This document shows positions 9,693 to 18,850 of a DNA stretch of 22,482 nucleotides, one piece after another. Below the pieces are notes generated by a model. That model was not told the origin of the DNA. It saw nothing but the letters and a program-made list of their open reading frames with translations, and did no database searches. The position numbers and the translations under genes are program-made. This DNA comes from Stereocaulon alpinum. Taxonomy: Eukaryota; Ascomycota; Lecanoromycetes; Lecanorales; Stereocaulaceae. Positions within the stretch are counted from its first letter, which is position 1. Each line of letters opens with the position of its first letter. The stretch spans positions 1 through 22,482 of the forward strand of contig JAEUBA010000220.1 in the NCBI GenBank assembly GCA_018257865.1. The letters are read 5' to 3'.

Positions 9693-11252
9693 AGGAGGTT
9701 TAGTCCCTAAGCCTTATTATAGGTTAACCTTAGTAGTAGTAATATTACTACTTATAGGCCTAATATCTATAGAGCTTATAACCTTAGTAACGTAGTTATT
9801 ACGACTTAGTATAAAGTAGTAGTATATTACGGAATAGTAGCGCGTTTCGCGAATTACTTTACTTTTAAGGTAGCGAGCGTAGTAGCGCGTTCTATACTTA
9901 CTAAACCTTATAGTAATTCGTCTAGTCTTCTTTCTACTAGTAAGTAATATTAAGCTTCTAATAATAGTAAGTACTTATCTCCTAATCCTTACGTTTTATT
10001 AAGCGTCGGTATTAGTAGTATTACTATAGTAGCTTAATATTCTTACGGTAGTAGGGTAGCTTACTTATTAAGGTATTCGAATCTAGCGTATTAATCTTAG
10101 TTAGTTAAGTATTATAGCCTAATATAGCGATCTCGCGAATCTCCTAATACCGCCTTAAACTGCTACTTTCTTTTTAACTCTTAAATACTTACGTAACTAT
10201 AGAAGGAATATACTAATAATATTAGTAGTACTATCGCTATTAACCCCTCGCTACTATAGCCCTTTAGGGCGCTTCTTACCTTCGCTACGTACGTAATTAA
10301 CTAATAAGTAAGGGAGAACGCGAAGTTAGGCTAATAGTAGGTATAGTAGCTTCTCCCTTAACTAAGGCCGCCTCCTTACCTCCTACCTTATCTAAGGCTA
10401 CCTCCTCTCCTACCTTATAGCCGCCTCCTATTATAGGAGCTCTTATATCGCTACTACCTCCTCCTCCCGCTCCGCTAGCTCTGCTACTACTAAGCTAGGG
10501 CTCTACCCCTCTTAGTAAGTATTCTATATCTAGTAAGAGGGGGAGAATATAAGGAATTATACTAAGATATCTATAGCTTATACTTACTTATATTATATAT
10601 AAGCTATTACCTAGATCCTAGACGCTATATATATTTAACTAAGTAAGGGTAGCTACTAACATAAATATAGTAGGTACTTATAAGGGGGGTACCCCTATAA
10701 ACCTAATATTACGCCTACTTTATTTACCCTTACTATATTTTTAGCTACTACTAGCCTAGAAGTACGCGTAGCCCTTTAGGCTTAGGAAGGTAAGAATTAT
10801 TTAGCTTTATATACTTAGTATAGCTTAGCTAATAAGTATAGCTATACTTATTACTACTTATCCCCTACCTCCTACCCTATCTATACCTATCCTACCCCCT
10901 ACCCGCCTTACGGCGGCGCCTACTAGCCTTTTAGGGTTAAGTATTTAAGGTAAGTTATTACTCTATTTAGGCCTATATAGATTAGGCGTACTAATACTAG
11001 GTAGTTATACTTAGGTACTTAGGTCTTATAGCCCTTTACTTTCTCCTTATAGCGCTTACTACTACTAATTAGCTTTTACCTTATAGGGCTCTTTTTAATT
11101 CTTATATATACTTTTTATATAATTAGGTAGTTATACCCTTTAGGGCTAATAGATTTACCTATAGGCTTAGTTTTAAGTTACTAGCTATCCCTTCTTTTAT
11201 AGCCTACCTTATCTCTTACTTACTTATAACTTAGGGTCTTACTATATTATAG
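9693..11252 (-). other. Gypsy-1 region between chromodomain and polypurine tract, function unresolved
   Basis: About 1.55 kb separates the end of the chromodomain from the polypurine tract, longer than usual for a chromovirus. On minus, 10180-9800 contains frames that look partly coding if TAA/TAG are read as Gln (for example ERATTLATLKVK near 9890). Two frames are comparably plausible, so I cannot call an ORF. Near 10380-10480 the + strand is rich in cctcct/gct repeats. Near 10858-10906 the + strand is a pyrimidine tract with C runs (G runs on minus). It could be a RIPped extra ORF, an env-like reading frame or non-coding 3' sequence. Confidence 0.4.
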
Positions 11253-11274
11253 TTACTTACTTACTTACTTACTT
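11253..11274. repeat. Short (TTAC)n tandem repeat
   Basis: About 5.5 copies of ttac lie just past the chromodomain coding end of Gypsy-1. It may mark the end of the original pol ORF. No function is inferred. Confidence 0.7.
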
Positions 11275-11445
11275 AAAATCCCTAATAGAGTCTTTTATAT
11301 TACTAAGAAACTTAACTAGTTCCTATAAATCCTTATAAGGGTAAGTATCCTTCTACTTAATAAGATACTTAAGGTAGCTATTACTAGTCCTTTTATCTAG
11401 TACCTTATTAACTTCCTATTCCTCTTCTTTATTAATAAGGACTAC
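11275..11445 (-). pseudogene. Gypsy-1 chromodomain
   Basis: Minus-strand frame EVNKVLDKRTSNSYLKYLIK*KDTY, then DL*ELVKFLSN and DSIRDF, matches the chromodomain fold: VxKVLDxR, a YLIKW strand with Trp turned to a stop, and the W-E helix start with Trp also turned to a stop. In chromoviruses this C-terminal module targets integration to chromatin marks. It directly follows the integrase C-terminal domain. This places Gypsy-1 among chromoviruses. Confidence 0.7.
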
Positions 11446-12530
11446 TTATAGCTTTAGGTTATTACCTTATAAATACTAAGGCTTTAGTATTAATATATAG
11501 AATACTAGATAAATCCTACTATATTTAGTAGGGAGTTCTAATTTATACGCTTACTTACCTATCTTCTCTAGTACCTTAAATAGTCTTAGTTACCTATAAT
11601 TAAGCTTCTTCTTTAGGCGTAAGGTATATATATTTATACTTTATAGTAGTACTTTATTACCCTCCTTAAAGGTTATAGCTTTATAGTTATTATTATAATA
11701 CTTTACTTACTACTTAATAGCTTACTCCTATATCTCTTTTAAATATAATTAGGATTTATATAACTATTCTACTTACTTTATAGTAAGTAGCGCCTCCCCT
11801 TTTAAGCTTCTACCCTTAAGAGTACTACTTAGATCTACTATATAGCCTATTAGTAGGTCTTACGGGGTTCGCTTAGTACTTACGTATATACTATTATTAT
11901 ATACGAATATCGCTATTAGTAGTAATTCTAGCTAATTATCCTATTTATAGTTATAGTATACTTATAGGTAGTATTTAAGTACTTAGTTCTACCTCTTAGT
12001 CTAACTATCTATCTAAGGGTAGAATATAGTACTAAGCTTATACTTTATACTTAAGTATTAGTAAAGCGTTATCTAAAACTTGCTAGTAAATAGTAAGCCT
12101 TAATCTATAATTAATTCTTATATTATACCTTATAATAAGAGGAATTCCCTTTATATTATATCTACTAGGCTATCTACTATTAAGTCTTTTATAGTTATTA
12201 TATATATTATATATTTCGTAAGCTTATCTACTAAGACTAAGATTATATTATAAGTTTTTCCTATATATATATCCTTAGTAGGGGGTATATCTATAATAAA
12301 GTCTATTATTATAGTATAGAAAGGCGTTATACTACTTAGTAGGATTAAGGTTAGTTTACTATATAGCTTATAGTAGTATACTTATACCCTCTAATAATCT
12401 AAGTAACTATAAACGTACTCTCTAATATTACCTATTATACTAAGCTAATAATATTTAGACCTAACACCTTCTTTAGTATACTTATAACTAAAGTATTTAG
12501 TACTAGGGTTATTATAATTTATATAAAGGA
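11446..12530 (-). pseudogene. Gypsy-1 integrase remnant
   Basis: The minus frame starts with the HHCC zinc domain (about 12490-12370: EGVRSKYY*LSIIGNIREY, then YLDY*RV with Cys now Tyr). The catalytic core has its first Asp kept in TIIIDFI (about 12305), a VDKLTKYIIYI strand (about 12240), the second Asp kept in IID*G (about 12085), and YP*IDS*TKR*N (about 12010), where the family HPQTDGQTERQNQ has lost its catalytic Glu to Lys. The C-terminal domain (KEGNKVLL, about 11665; LKKKLNYR, about 11600) follows and runs into the chromodomain. RIP-type stops occur throughout, so it is inactive. Confidence 0.85.
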
Positions 12531-13009
12531 TCTCTTCCTTTATTACTAAGTCGCTTAGTATATAAACTACTAGGCTATAATATAGTAGTCTATCCTCGCT
12601 TATACCCTATTTTAAAAGCTTATCTAATTTAGTTATATACCTTTAGCGCTATTCTTACTTAGTAATAAAAGTGTCCTTCCGCTATAGCTTAAGTAGCTAT
12701 ACTACTATTAATTCTTATAAATCTAAATAAGACCTCTCCGACTCTAAAACTTAGTAAACTAGAAGTTAGGATAACTATATAGTATCTAAAATATAAGTCT
12801 ATCTATTAAGTACCTTCTTATCTAAGTTTATAACTTAGGTATCTACGATAGTAATACTATCTAGTTATACTATTAATACTACTAGTTTAATACTTATAGG
12901 TACGCTATTACGTTCCTATATATTAGGTTAGTATTCCTAATTACGGAGCTTACTTTATAAGGTAGGGAGGAAGTCTTTATTACTATCCTTATTACTATCT
13001 AGTTTAATA

Positions 13010-13470
13010 ATATTAGGCCTTCTTAATAGCGTATCCGTAAGGTTAAGTTTTCCTTTATAGTATTTAATTATAAAGTTAAATATAGCTAACTTCTTAGCCT
13101 AGCGAATCTACTTTATATTAAGCTTCTTTATAGTTATAAAGTAACGAAGGTTATTATAATTAGTAATTATATAAATTAGGTATTTACTACCTTATAAGTA
13201 GTACCTCTAGTACTTAAATCCTAGTATAATTATATATAGTTCTTTATTATATATATCCTAATATATCTCTACTCCTTTAAATTTATAGCTAAAGAATATA
13301 ATAGGATACTACTACTTATCCTTACCTAGCTGGCTAAGTACTCTACCTATACCTACTTTAGAAGTATTAGTTTCTATTCTAAGCGCTTACTCCTAGTTAT
13401 AGTATTCTAAGATAGGTATAGTAGTAAATACTTACTTAAGTATTTAAAACGCCTTATATATAATATTATT
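13010..13470 (-). pseudogene. Gypsy-1 RNase H remnant
   Basis: The minus frame reads FTTIPILEYYN (about 13440), RIETNTSKVGIG (family TDAS, Asp to Asn, about 13370), a PIIFFSYKF strand and the NKELYIIILGF segment (family NKELxAIV, about 13250). It then reads TNYNNLRYF (family TDHxxL, about 13150) and ends in LTDTLLRRPN (family ADxLSRRPD, about 13035). The domain order and spacing are those of a normal Gypsy RNase H that removes RNA from the RNA/DNA hybrid. The active-site Asp is lost and there are several stops. Confidence 0.8.
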
Positions 13471-13875
13471 AAATATAAAGGGTTACTTAACTTCGCCCTT
13501 CTTATTTCTTTAGGTTAGGTCGGTTAAAGGCGCTACGATCTATAAGAAGCCTTTTATAAATCGCTAATAGAAGCCTACGAAGCTAAGGAAGACTAATATA
13601 TCTTTTATAGACCTTAGTTCTAGCTACTTAGTAACTATATTAATATATAACTACTCTATTTAGATACTACGCAGGGTTATTATAAATCTTAAGAAGGTAA
13701 CCTTACTATAATTAAATATATACTTTAGTAACTTTATATAGAGCTAATACTTTAGTAAAGTATATAGTACTTTTTATATATACTCTTAATATAACTCTTC
13801 TATTTCTAAGTAGATTAGTACGTCGTCTAGATAGACTACGCAGTATATATTAATATATAGCTTAAATACTTTATT
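13471..13875 (-). pseudogene. Gypsy-1 reverse transcriptase, C-terminal half (YLDD box)
   Basis: The minus frame carries YCVVYLDDVLIY (about 13825), an undamaged catalytic YxDD box, followed by an alpha-rich thumb (about 13800-13600) leading to the RNase H start. The frame joins the N-terminal half (15560-15090) when 13888-15077 and one TSD copy are removed: FINTPVTF*LYINKVF, the RIPped LTNAPATFQ motif, crosses the junction exactly. Trp/Gln codons elsewhere are stops. Confidence 0.85.
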
Positions 13876-13887
13876 AATATATAACTA
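13876..13887. repeat. Left target-site duplication of SINE-like element
   Basis: The 12-base word aatatataacta occurs here and at 15078-15089. Both copies are the same TA-rich (already RIPped) Gypsy-1 RT sequence. The length is typical of target-primed reverse transcription. Confidence 0.88.
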
Positions 13888-13931
13888 GGCCAGCGATAGA
13901 GATACACCTATACGCGGTGCTAGCTACGAAC

Positions 13932-14043
13932 CTGAATACCTATTCAGAGCTGAGATATCTCCCCTAATATATTGCAGGTTGAACGATATTAAGACGTCGC
14001 GTAGTTGCTGAGAACTCCGTATAGAGTTTTTCGGGCAACGCGA
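13932..14043 (+). other. Predicted stem-loops in the 5' part of the SINE-like element
   Basis: Hairpin 1 is CTGAATA (13932-13938) with TATTCAG (13941-13947). Hairpin 2 (13997-14043) pairs TCGCG with CGCGA, then TTGC with GCAA after a 3-base bulge. An inner AACTC/GAGTT stem (14013-14017 with 14024-14028) has a 6-base loop. These were paired by eye and no folding energy was computed. They suggest a structured RNA head. Confidence 0.45.
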
Positions 14044-14650
14044 TAATACCTACCCTAACTCTACTATAACTATTATACCTCCCCTACGATTAAGACTAGA
14101 CAGTAAGAATTGGTATTAGGTGTAGTATCTCAGCCTAATAAGTAAAGAGTATAGGTAATACCTGCCTAGCCGTTAATTCAAAAAATCTAATATCTACGTG
14201 CGCTTAATACGTATCTACTAGTTAAGACTAACGCGCAGTCTATCCTAGGGGAAGGCTAGGGTTATAGGTATATAGGACTAAGAGAAGGATATACTAGGTT
14301 ATAAATTAGAAGGCGTATTTTAGAAAAGGACGGCCCCTATCTAAGTAGCTAGGCGAGCCTTTAGTATAAGCGGCGCCGTATAACTATAATTACAAGCTGA
14401 AGGGTTGGCTCCCCCCTAAAGTAAAGTGTATAAGGATAGAAGTAAGTACTATCTAATACGACCGGCGGGATATTATACTATCTAATTCTTTATATAAGTA
14501 TAGGCCTCCTAGGCGGTGTATATAGCTTCCCCCCTTTCTCGTATCCTTAACCAGTAAACCACCGAATAGCCAAATCTAGTACTACTACGGATACTAATAA
14601 ACACTACTAATCAGCGCTAATAACTCGAACCCTTATAGGACGGCTATATA

Positions 14651-14670
14651 CCCCCTCCTCCCCCCCCCCT
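14651..14670 (+). repeat. C-rich tract inside the SINE-like element
   Basis: Twenty bases, nearly all C (ccccctcctc followed by nine C), about two thirds along the element. It may divide a 5' module from a 3' module. No function is inferred. Confidence 0.6.
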
Positions 14671-15012
14671 ATATTAATATAGTAAAGGTTAAAGAAAGTT
14701 ACAGGGCGCTTAGCGCTATAATAAAGTCGAAGGATATAGAAGAATACAGCAGGGTCCTTAAGAGCTGAGTATAGTATAAAGGGCGTATATTATAGTTAGT
14801 ATTAGAAATAATGTTATAGAGCGCTTAGTATAATATTAAAGAACATAGTTAAGAGTTACCGGTGTTAAGGAGGCCTAGGGTATAATCCCTAGACCAAAAG
14901 CAATTATATTATTAAGGATAAGCGGGAGTTTTTATCTAGGCACTATACTATAGTTTCTCTTACGGCTAGGAAAGGCACACTACGTGTACCATCTACTAGT
15001 TTCACAAATAAT

Positions 15013-15080
15013 ATAATAGAACACCCTCATTAGTATATATAGATACTAGAATAGGCGTATAAACCAATCAATCAATCAAT
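15013..15080 (+). repeat. LINE-like 3' tail of the SINE-like element
   Basis: The cattagtatatatagatac segment, tagaataggcgtataaa and (caat)n match LINE-A 18948-19018 with only RIP-type and a few other differences. This tail would be the site where the LINE RT binds and primes. Confidence 0.88.
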
Positions 15081-15089
15081 ATATAACTA
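15078..15089. repeat. Right target-site duplication of SINE-like element
   Basis: A second copy of aatatataacta, identical to 13876-13887. Its first bases overlap in sequence with the caat tail, so one or two bases are ambiguous. Confidence 0.88.
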
Positions 15090-15760
15090 AAAGGTTACGG
15101 GGGTATTTATAAAGCTAAAAGGTATTACTTAGTACTTAAACTAGCTATAGCGAGTTTAGAAGGAGGTTTTCTACTTATCTCCTTTATATACCTATATCCT
15201 ATAATACATATTACGAATATTAATCTTAGTAAAGTACTTAGTACCTATAAACCTCTCTAGGGTTTTTAAGAGTAATAGTAATAAGTAGTTATTTCTAATA
15301 GTTACCTTATTAAGCCCTCTATAGTTAATATAAAGCCGTAGGGAACTATCTACTTTCCTTATAAATAATACTAGCGAGCCTATTAGGCTACTTAAGGGAC
15401 GAATCTACTTCTTTTTAAGCGTAGTACTTAGGTAGTCCCTAATCGCTGCGAGTTTATTATATAATATATTATAAATCGGCCTACTTTTTAGTAGCTTACT
15501 AGGTAGTAAGTCTATTAGGTACTTAACTTATTCGTACGTATTAAGGCTATTAGATAATTCTTCTAAAAAGACCTCTTTTAAGCCTACTAGCTTATTTAGT
15601 ACGCTAGGCTCGTCTAACTACGTAGCTCTATACTACGTAGCTCTATCGTAACTATTATTACTTACTAGTAGAGTCTTATATAGGATTACGATAAATACTT
15701 CCCCTTTCCTATATATAATTACTATATTAACTAATAAAGTAAATTGCTTTATATTAATAA
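15090..15760 (-). pseudogene. Gypsy-1 reverse transcriptase, N-terminal half
   Basis: The minus frame shows the pre-RT segment LIDLLPSKLLKSRPIYN (about 15500-15455). It continues with LAAIRDYLSTTLKKK*IRPL (about 15440), the SLVLFIRKVDSSLRLYINYR strand (about 15370, family VxKxDGSxRxCxDYR) and GLNKVTIRN (about 15320). These are RT motifs 1-2 of Ty3/Gypsy elements. The half ends at FINTPVTF just before the SINE-like insertion. RIP-type stops and Asp-to-Asn changes (DYR to NYR) inactivate it. Coordinates of the N-terminal edge are approximate. Confidence 0.82.
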
Positions 15761-15799
15761 GTATAATATTCGCCTACGTCCTAGGCTTATTACGGTACG

Positions 15800-16145
15800 T
15801 CTAGAACTACTCGCGTTAACGGATATTAGGATTAATATTATAGATCTAGGGGTAACTAAGAATAAGGTTATATCCTCGTATATCTACGGTATACGCCTTT
15901 AAGGTTCTCTCCTACTTCCGTTTAGTACTATCTATAAGACTGAGGTTTAACGTATATATACCGTATAACGGTATTTGGTGCCTATTAATAGTATATACTA
16001 TAGTTAGGGCCTAATTAGGCTCCGGTATCTACGCGCCTTTAATTAAGGACTGCGAGATAAAGTTCTCCTTACCTCTAGTATTTACTAGGGTAGTAATTAT
16101 TACGGGTAACCCCGTAAGGTTATAGGCGATATACGTAATAGGGTT
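15800..16145 (-). pseudogene. Gypsy-1 protease remnant
   Basis: The minus frame reads ITYIAYNLTGLPVIITTLVN followed by TRGKENFIS at about 16085. The triplet at the active-site position appears as N-T-R-G rather than D-S/T-G, as expected after Asp codon decay. About 80 residues later comes YNLILSYP*I (about 15845), the RIPped form of the YDLILGxPWL motif that ends retropepsins of this type. The domain sits between gag and RT as in normal Gypsy pol. Several CA/TG remain here, so this is one of the less mutated segments. Confidence 0.65.
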
Positions 16146-16549
16146 AGTAGGTAAAGGATACTTAGAAGAGGACCTAGTAATATAAGTAATCTAGAATATA
16201 TTAGGTAGATTATAGGGTAATATAGTAGATATAGGGCTAAATCACCTAGATTATATTAGGGCTTAGTATAATTAAGGTGAATATATAAAGAAGGGTTTTC
16301 CTTTAGTAGAATATTTTCTTATCTCCTTATATTTAACTTATATAATAGAGAGGAGTCTTAGCTGAAGATAATTTAATAACTATCTATCTCTATTACCTTC
16401 TAGTACTTAATATACTATATAATTTCCCCGTAGGAGTTAAACTACCCTATTATAGTAATATTACGCCTATCTAGTAGTATTATAATTTCTCCTTATAATA
16501 CTAAAGCGCGAGGTTTTCGCTTATTAGGTAGTAACCCTAATACCTTAGT

Positions 16550-17760
16550 AGCGAGTATTAGGTCTTAACTTTTCCCTTTTCGCTACTTAGATTACGCGAT
16601 TCGTTATTAGTAATATACTTTAGGTAATCTAGTAAGCCTTTAAAGTAGCTAAACTACCTATACTTATAATACTAGATTTTAGTAAGGGGTTTCTTATACT
16701 TACTAGCTAAGTCGCTACCTTTATATTTAATTTATATAGGCCTACGACCTTATAATACTAAAGAGGATAATCTCTTACTATCCTCCTTTATATAGGAGGT
16801 CTTAGATCTTATATATAGCTAACTATACTTACTAAGCTTCTCCTTAGTATAGGCCTTATTAATTAAAGGTAGCTCCTTTAGTTTTTATAACCTCTACTTA
16901 ATACCTTAGTACTATAGTAGTAGTAAGGTATAGATAGTAGGTTAGAGTATATCTTTTATAGCTTCTAAAGTAATCTTTTTAACTACTCTATTATATAGGG
17001 TCTCTATACGTTTTTAGTCTTCTATAGGGCGATCCCTCTATACCTATAGGGCTATAAGGTAATTATTAAAGTTCGCGACTATCTATATATCTCTTATAGT
17101 CGCCCTAGCTAGCTAGCGACTTATATTATAGGACTTAACTACTAGGTTATAAACTTAATCTAAGTACTAGTCGGTATACTCCTTCTATATAGGTTTACCG
17201 GTACTACGTAGTATAGTATCTCTTATATTTCTCTAAGTCTACCTCTTTATATCTATTAAGAAGGTAGAGGACTAGCGAGTCTTTTCCTTATCTATATAGA
17301 AGTTATTATAAGGGGCTAAGGCGATATAATCCTTAGAGTCTTAAATAAATATAACTACTAAGTTATAGTAGGTAAGGTACTACGTCTTAGGTACCTTAGT
17401 AACGCTTACTCGCTTATAAGATATATTATAGTAGTAATTATCGCTATACTTATAATAGTACCCTTATATATATTCGAATTTAGTAAGTTTAAGCTTTTTA
17501 ATAGCTACCTACTTCTTAGCCTTAAGTAGTATAAGTTAGTAATATTACTCTTAAGTTAGACCTATTAAGTAGGGGTCTTCGCTTACTAGTATAAGGATTA
17601 GAGGTATATTATTATTTTAGTCGCCGCCCTCGCTAGTAGTATAGCTAGAGGACGTACCTCCTATATTAATAGCTTCTTTAGGGTTAATAACCTCTTCTTA
17701 TAAGGTTATAATATTAGTAGTACTTTCCTATAGTATAATACTACGACTTTATAGGTTAAT
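16550..17760 (-). pseudogene. Gypsy-1 gag remnant
   Basis: The region lies between the 5' LTR and the protease on minus, the position of gag. The frame at 17340-16900 includes DSKDYIALAPYNNFYIDKEKTR, SSTFLIDIKR and RIETLYNRVVKKITLEAIKDML, a helix-rich pattern compatible with a retroelement capsid. At about 16665-16620, YYKYR*FSYFKG resembles the first part of a C-x2-C-x4-H nucleocapsid knuckle with Cys/His turned to Tyr. A second C-x2-C-x4-H-x4-C-spaced Tyr run occurs near 17430, upstream of the capsid-like part. That order is odd, so one of the two knuckles is probably chance. The start codon is not identifiable. Confidence 0.55.
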
Positions 17761-17827
17761 AGGGGACTCCTAGGTTATACTTACTATTACTAACTAAGCA
17801 GCTCTATACGAACGGAGTTATTAGAAC

Positions 17828-18072
17828 TATAAGGTAGTAAGTCCTCTTTTATATAGAGCTACGTAGCGGCTAGGCACGTAATTACTATTATAGGGTTAAT
17901 AGATAGATAAGTGCGAGTATAATTTATAAATTACTAGTAGAGCTAATAACTAAGGAGGTAAGAAGGAATTTAAGGCGTATACGATTCTTTAAGTCCCTAG
18001 CTAAGCCCGCTTACTACTAGAAACCTACTAAGTATACTAGGCCTAGCACTAATATTCGCCTTCCGCCTCACA
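17828..18072 (-). repeat. Gypsy-1 5' LTR (245 bp)
   Basis: It is the partner of 9406-9677. Its right end keeps the ancestral CCTCACA (TGTGAGG on minus), while the other LTR reads CCTTATA there. Thus on minus it begins TG; the opposite end (CCTTATA) is RIPped from CCTTACA. It lacks 27 bases present in the other LTR. Downstream on minus (17827 leftward) no tRNA-complementary primer site is recognisable after RIP. Confidence 0.92.
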
Positions 18073-18077
18073 CCCTA
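18073..18077. repeat. Right 5-bp target-site duplication of Gypsy-1 (CCCTA)
   Basis: CCCTA follows the right LTR directly and LINE-A ORF2 sequence resumes (ttactagaaaagg), matching LINE-B near 4865 on minus. Confidence 0.92.
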
Positions 18078-18850
18078 TTACTAGAAAAGGAAGAATAGGC
18101 CCTATAGGAGCTTAAGGCGAAGGATTAGGATTAAGCGGTAATAATAATAAGGAGGAAGGTATATTAGTATAACCTAAAAACGGATATTAAGGAGTATTAA
18201 GATATAGGTATCCTAGCTAAGAAGATATAAGGCTAGGTAATAGTAAAGTAGATTAAGTAGTAGGAGGTATATAAAGATACTATCCCTAAGTACTCTTATA
18301 TACCTATATAAGATAAACTATTATTTAAAGGAAGGTATAACTACTACCTAAAGCTTAGGAAGGTAGAAAGCTTAATAGTAGTCTAACTCTAAAATAGAAA
18401 GAATAGGTTTAACTACTTCCTTTATAAGGTAAGAGTACTAGGGGTCCGTAGTACCTACTATAATTATAGATAAAGGAATTAGGATATAAAGTATATTCTC
18501 CTATACTACCTAAAGCTTAGCGATACTTAAAGGGAACTTATTAAAGAGGTAAAGACTTATAATATTAGGATTATACTAGCTAAGATTACTAGTATAAGAG
18601 CGGCTATAAGATAGCTAGTTAGGTTAGGATTCCTAATATAATATTAACTTACTAGGGAATAGCTCTCCTAATCTAAACTCCCTATTAAAGTAAAACTAGT
18701 AATAAAAACCCTAAAGATAAAGAAGCCTAAGTATAAGTAGAAGCTAAAGGCGGCGGAGCTACTAGAGTATTATAGGGCCTATTAGGGTAGCGGAGATTAT
18801 TATTACTAGTATTATAAAGCTTAGTAGTAAGGTTAGATAGGCGGAGTAGA
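18078..18850 (+). pseudogene. LINE-A ORF2, C-terminal fragment with Cys/His domain
   Basis: It continues the ORF2 frame broken at 9405. At about 18395-18510 the frame reads NRKNRFNYFLYKVRVLGVRS, then TYYNYR, then IKYILLYYLK. This is the common LINE ORF2 C-terminal pattern L-R-T/G...F-L...C-x-C...H-x-L-x-x-C, with every Cys/His now Tyr. Such a domain probably binds the element RNA or the target. TAA/TAG stops are frequent (for example at about 18439 and 18445). The exact end of the ORF is not clear; 18850 is a guess from the loss of protein-like pattern. No RNase H is seen between RT and this domain. Confidence 0.75.

Larger units (their letters stand above)
13888..15077 (+). mobile_element. 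Long SINE-like non-autonomous element with LINE-matched 3' end (unidentified family)
   Basis: This 1190 bp insertion interrupts the Gypsy-1 RT and is flanked by a perfect 12 bp direct repeat. Unlike its surroundings it is rich in CpA and TpG, so it is little affected by RIP. Its final ~70 bases (about 15013-15080) match the 3' end of LINE-A (18948-19018) and LINE-B, including a caat-repeat tail that is intact here and RIPped in the LINEs. Upstream of about 15010 it is unrelated to the LINE. I find no long ORF, and no recognisable tRNA, 5S or 7SL head. The 5' end begins ggccagcg and folds into small hairpins. It most likely moved with LINE enzymes through the shared tail. The family is not one I recognise, and the large size is unusual for a SINE. 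Confidence 0.8.
9406..18072 (-). mobile_element. Gypsy-1: complete chromovirus LTR retrotransposon inserted in LINE-A ORF2
   Basis: On the minus strand the order is 5' LTR (17828-18072), gag, protease, RT (split by a later insertion), RNase H, integrase, chromodomain, a long 3' region, polypurine tract and 3' LTR (9406-9677). This is the Ty3/Gypsy gene order with a chromodomain. Both LTRs and a 5 bp TSD are present, so it integrated as a normal full-length element. It is 8667 bp now, and about 7.47 kb without the 13888-15077 insertion and its duplicated target. RIP is heavy but patchy: CA/TG survive in the LTRs and around the protease region (15950-16380). No intact ORF remains. Confidence 0.92.

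Noticed and set aside
10858..10906. Possible G-quadruplex on minus (several GGG runs)
   Set aside because: The loops between G runs are long and irregular (up to about 17 bases), so a stable quadruplex is doubtful.
11253..11274. (TTAC)n as part of a CRISPR or telomeric array
   Set aside because: It is a short microsatellite without spacers and does not match a telomere repeat.
13888..14415. HDV-like ribozyme at the 5' end (ggccagc pairing with gttggct near 14405)
   Set aside because: The pairing partner is about 500 bases away and relies on two G-U pairs, and the nested P1.1/P3 arrangement is not seen. It is not supportable by eye.
14610..14640. tRNA-like B-box on minus (ggttcgagt) inside the SINE-like element
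   Set aside because: It is on the opposite strand to the element's tail and in its middle, with no matching A-box or cloverleaf. Only the first nine bases resemble the consensus.
14040..14920. Host gene exon in the less mutated SINE-like element
   Set aside because: All frames have stops at short intervals, and I see no splice-bounded coding pattern or recognisable protein motif. CA/TG richness there reflects absence of RIP, not coding.
15599..15650. Direct repeat of ctacgtagctctat
   Set aside because: It is a short local duplication within the RIPped Gypsy-1 pol region with no sign of a regulatory role.
17400..17445. CCHC-spaced Tyr run on minus in Gypsy-1, upstream of the capsid-like part
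   Set aside because: A nucleocapsid knuckle should follow the capsid, not precede it, and Tyr-rich runs are common in RIPped DNA. It was kept only as a remark under gag.
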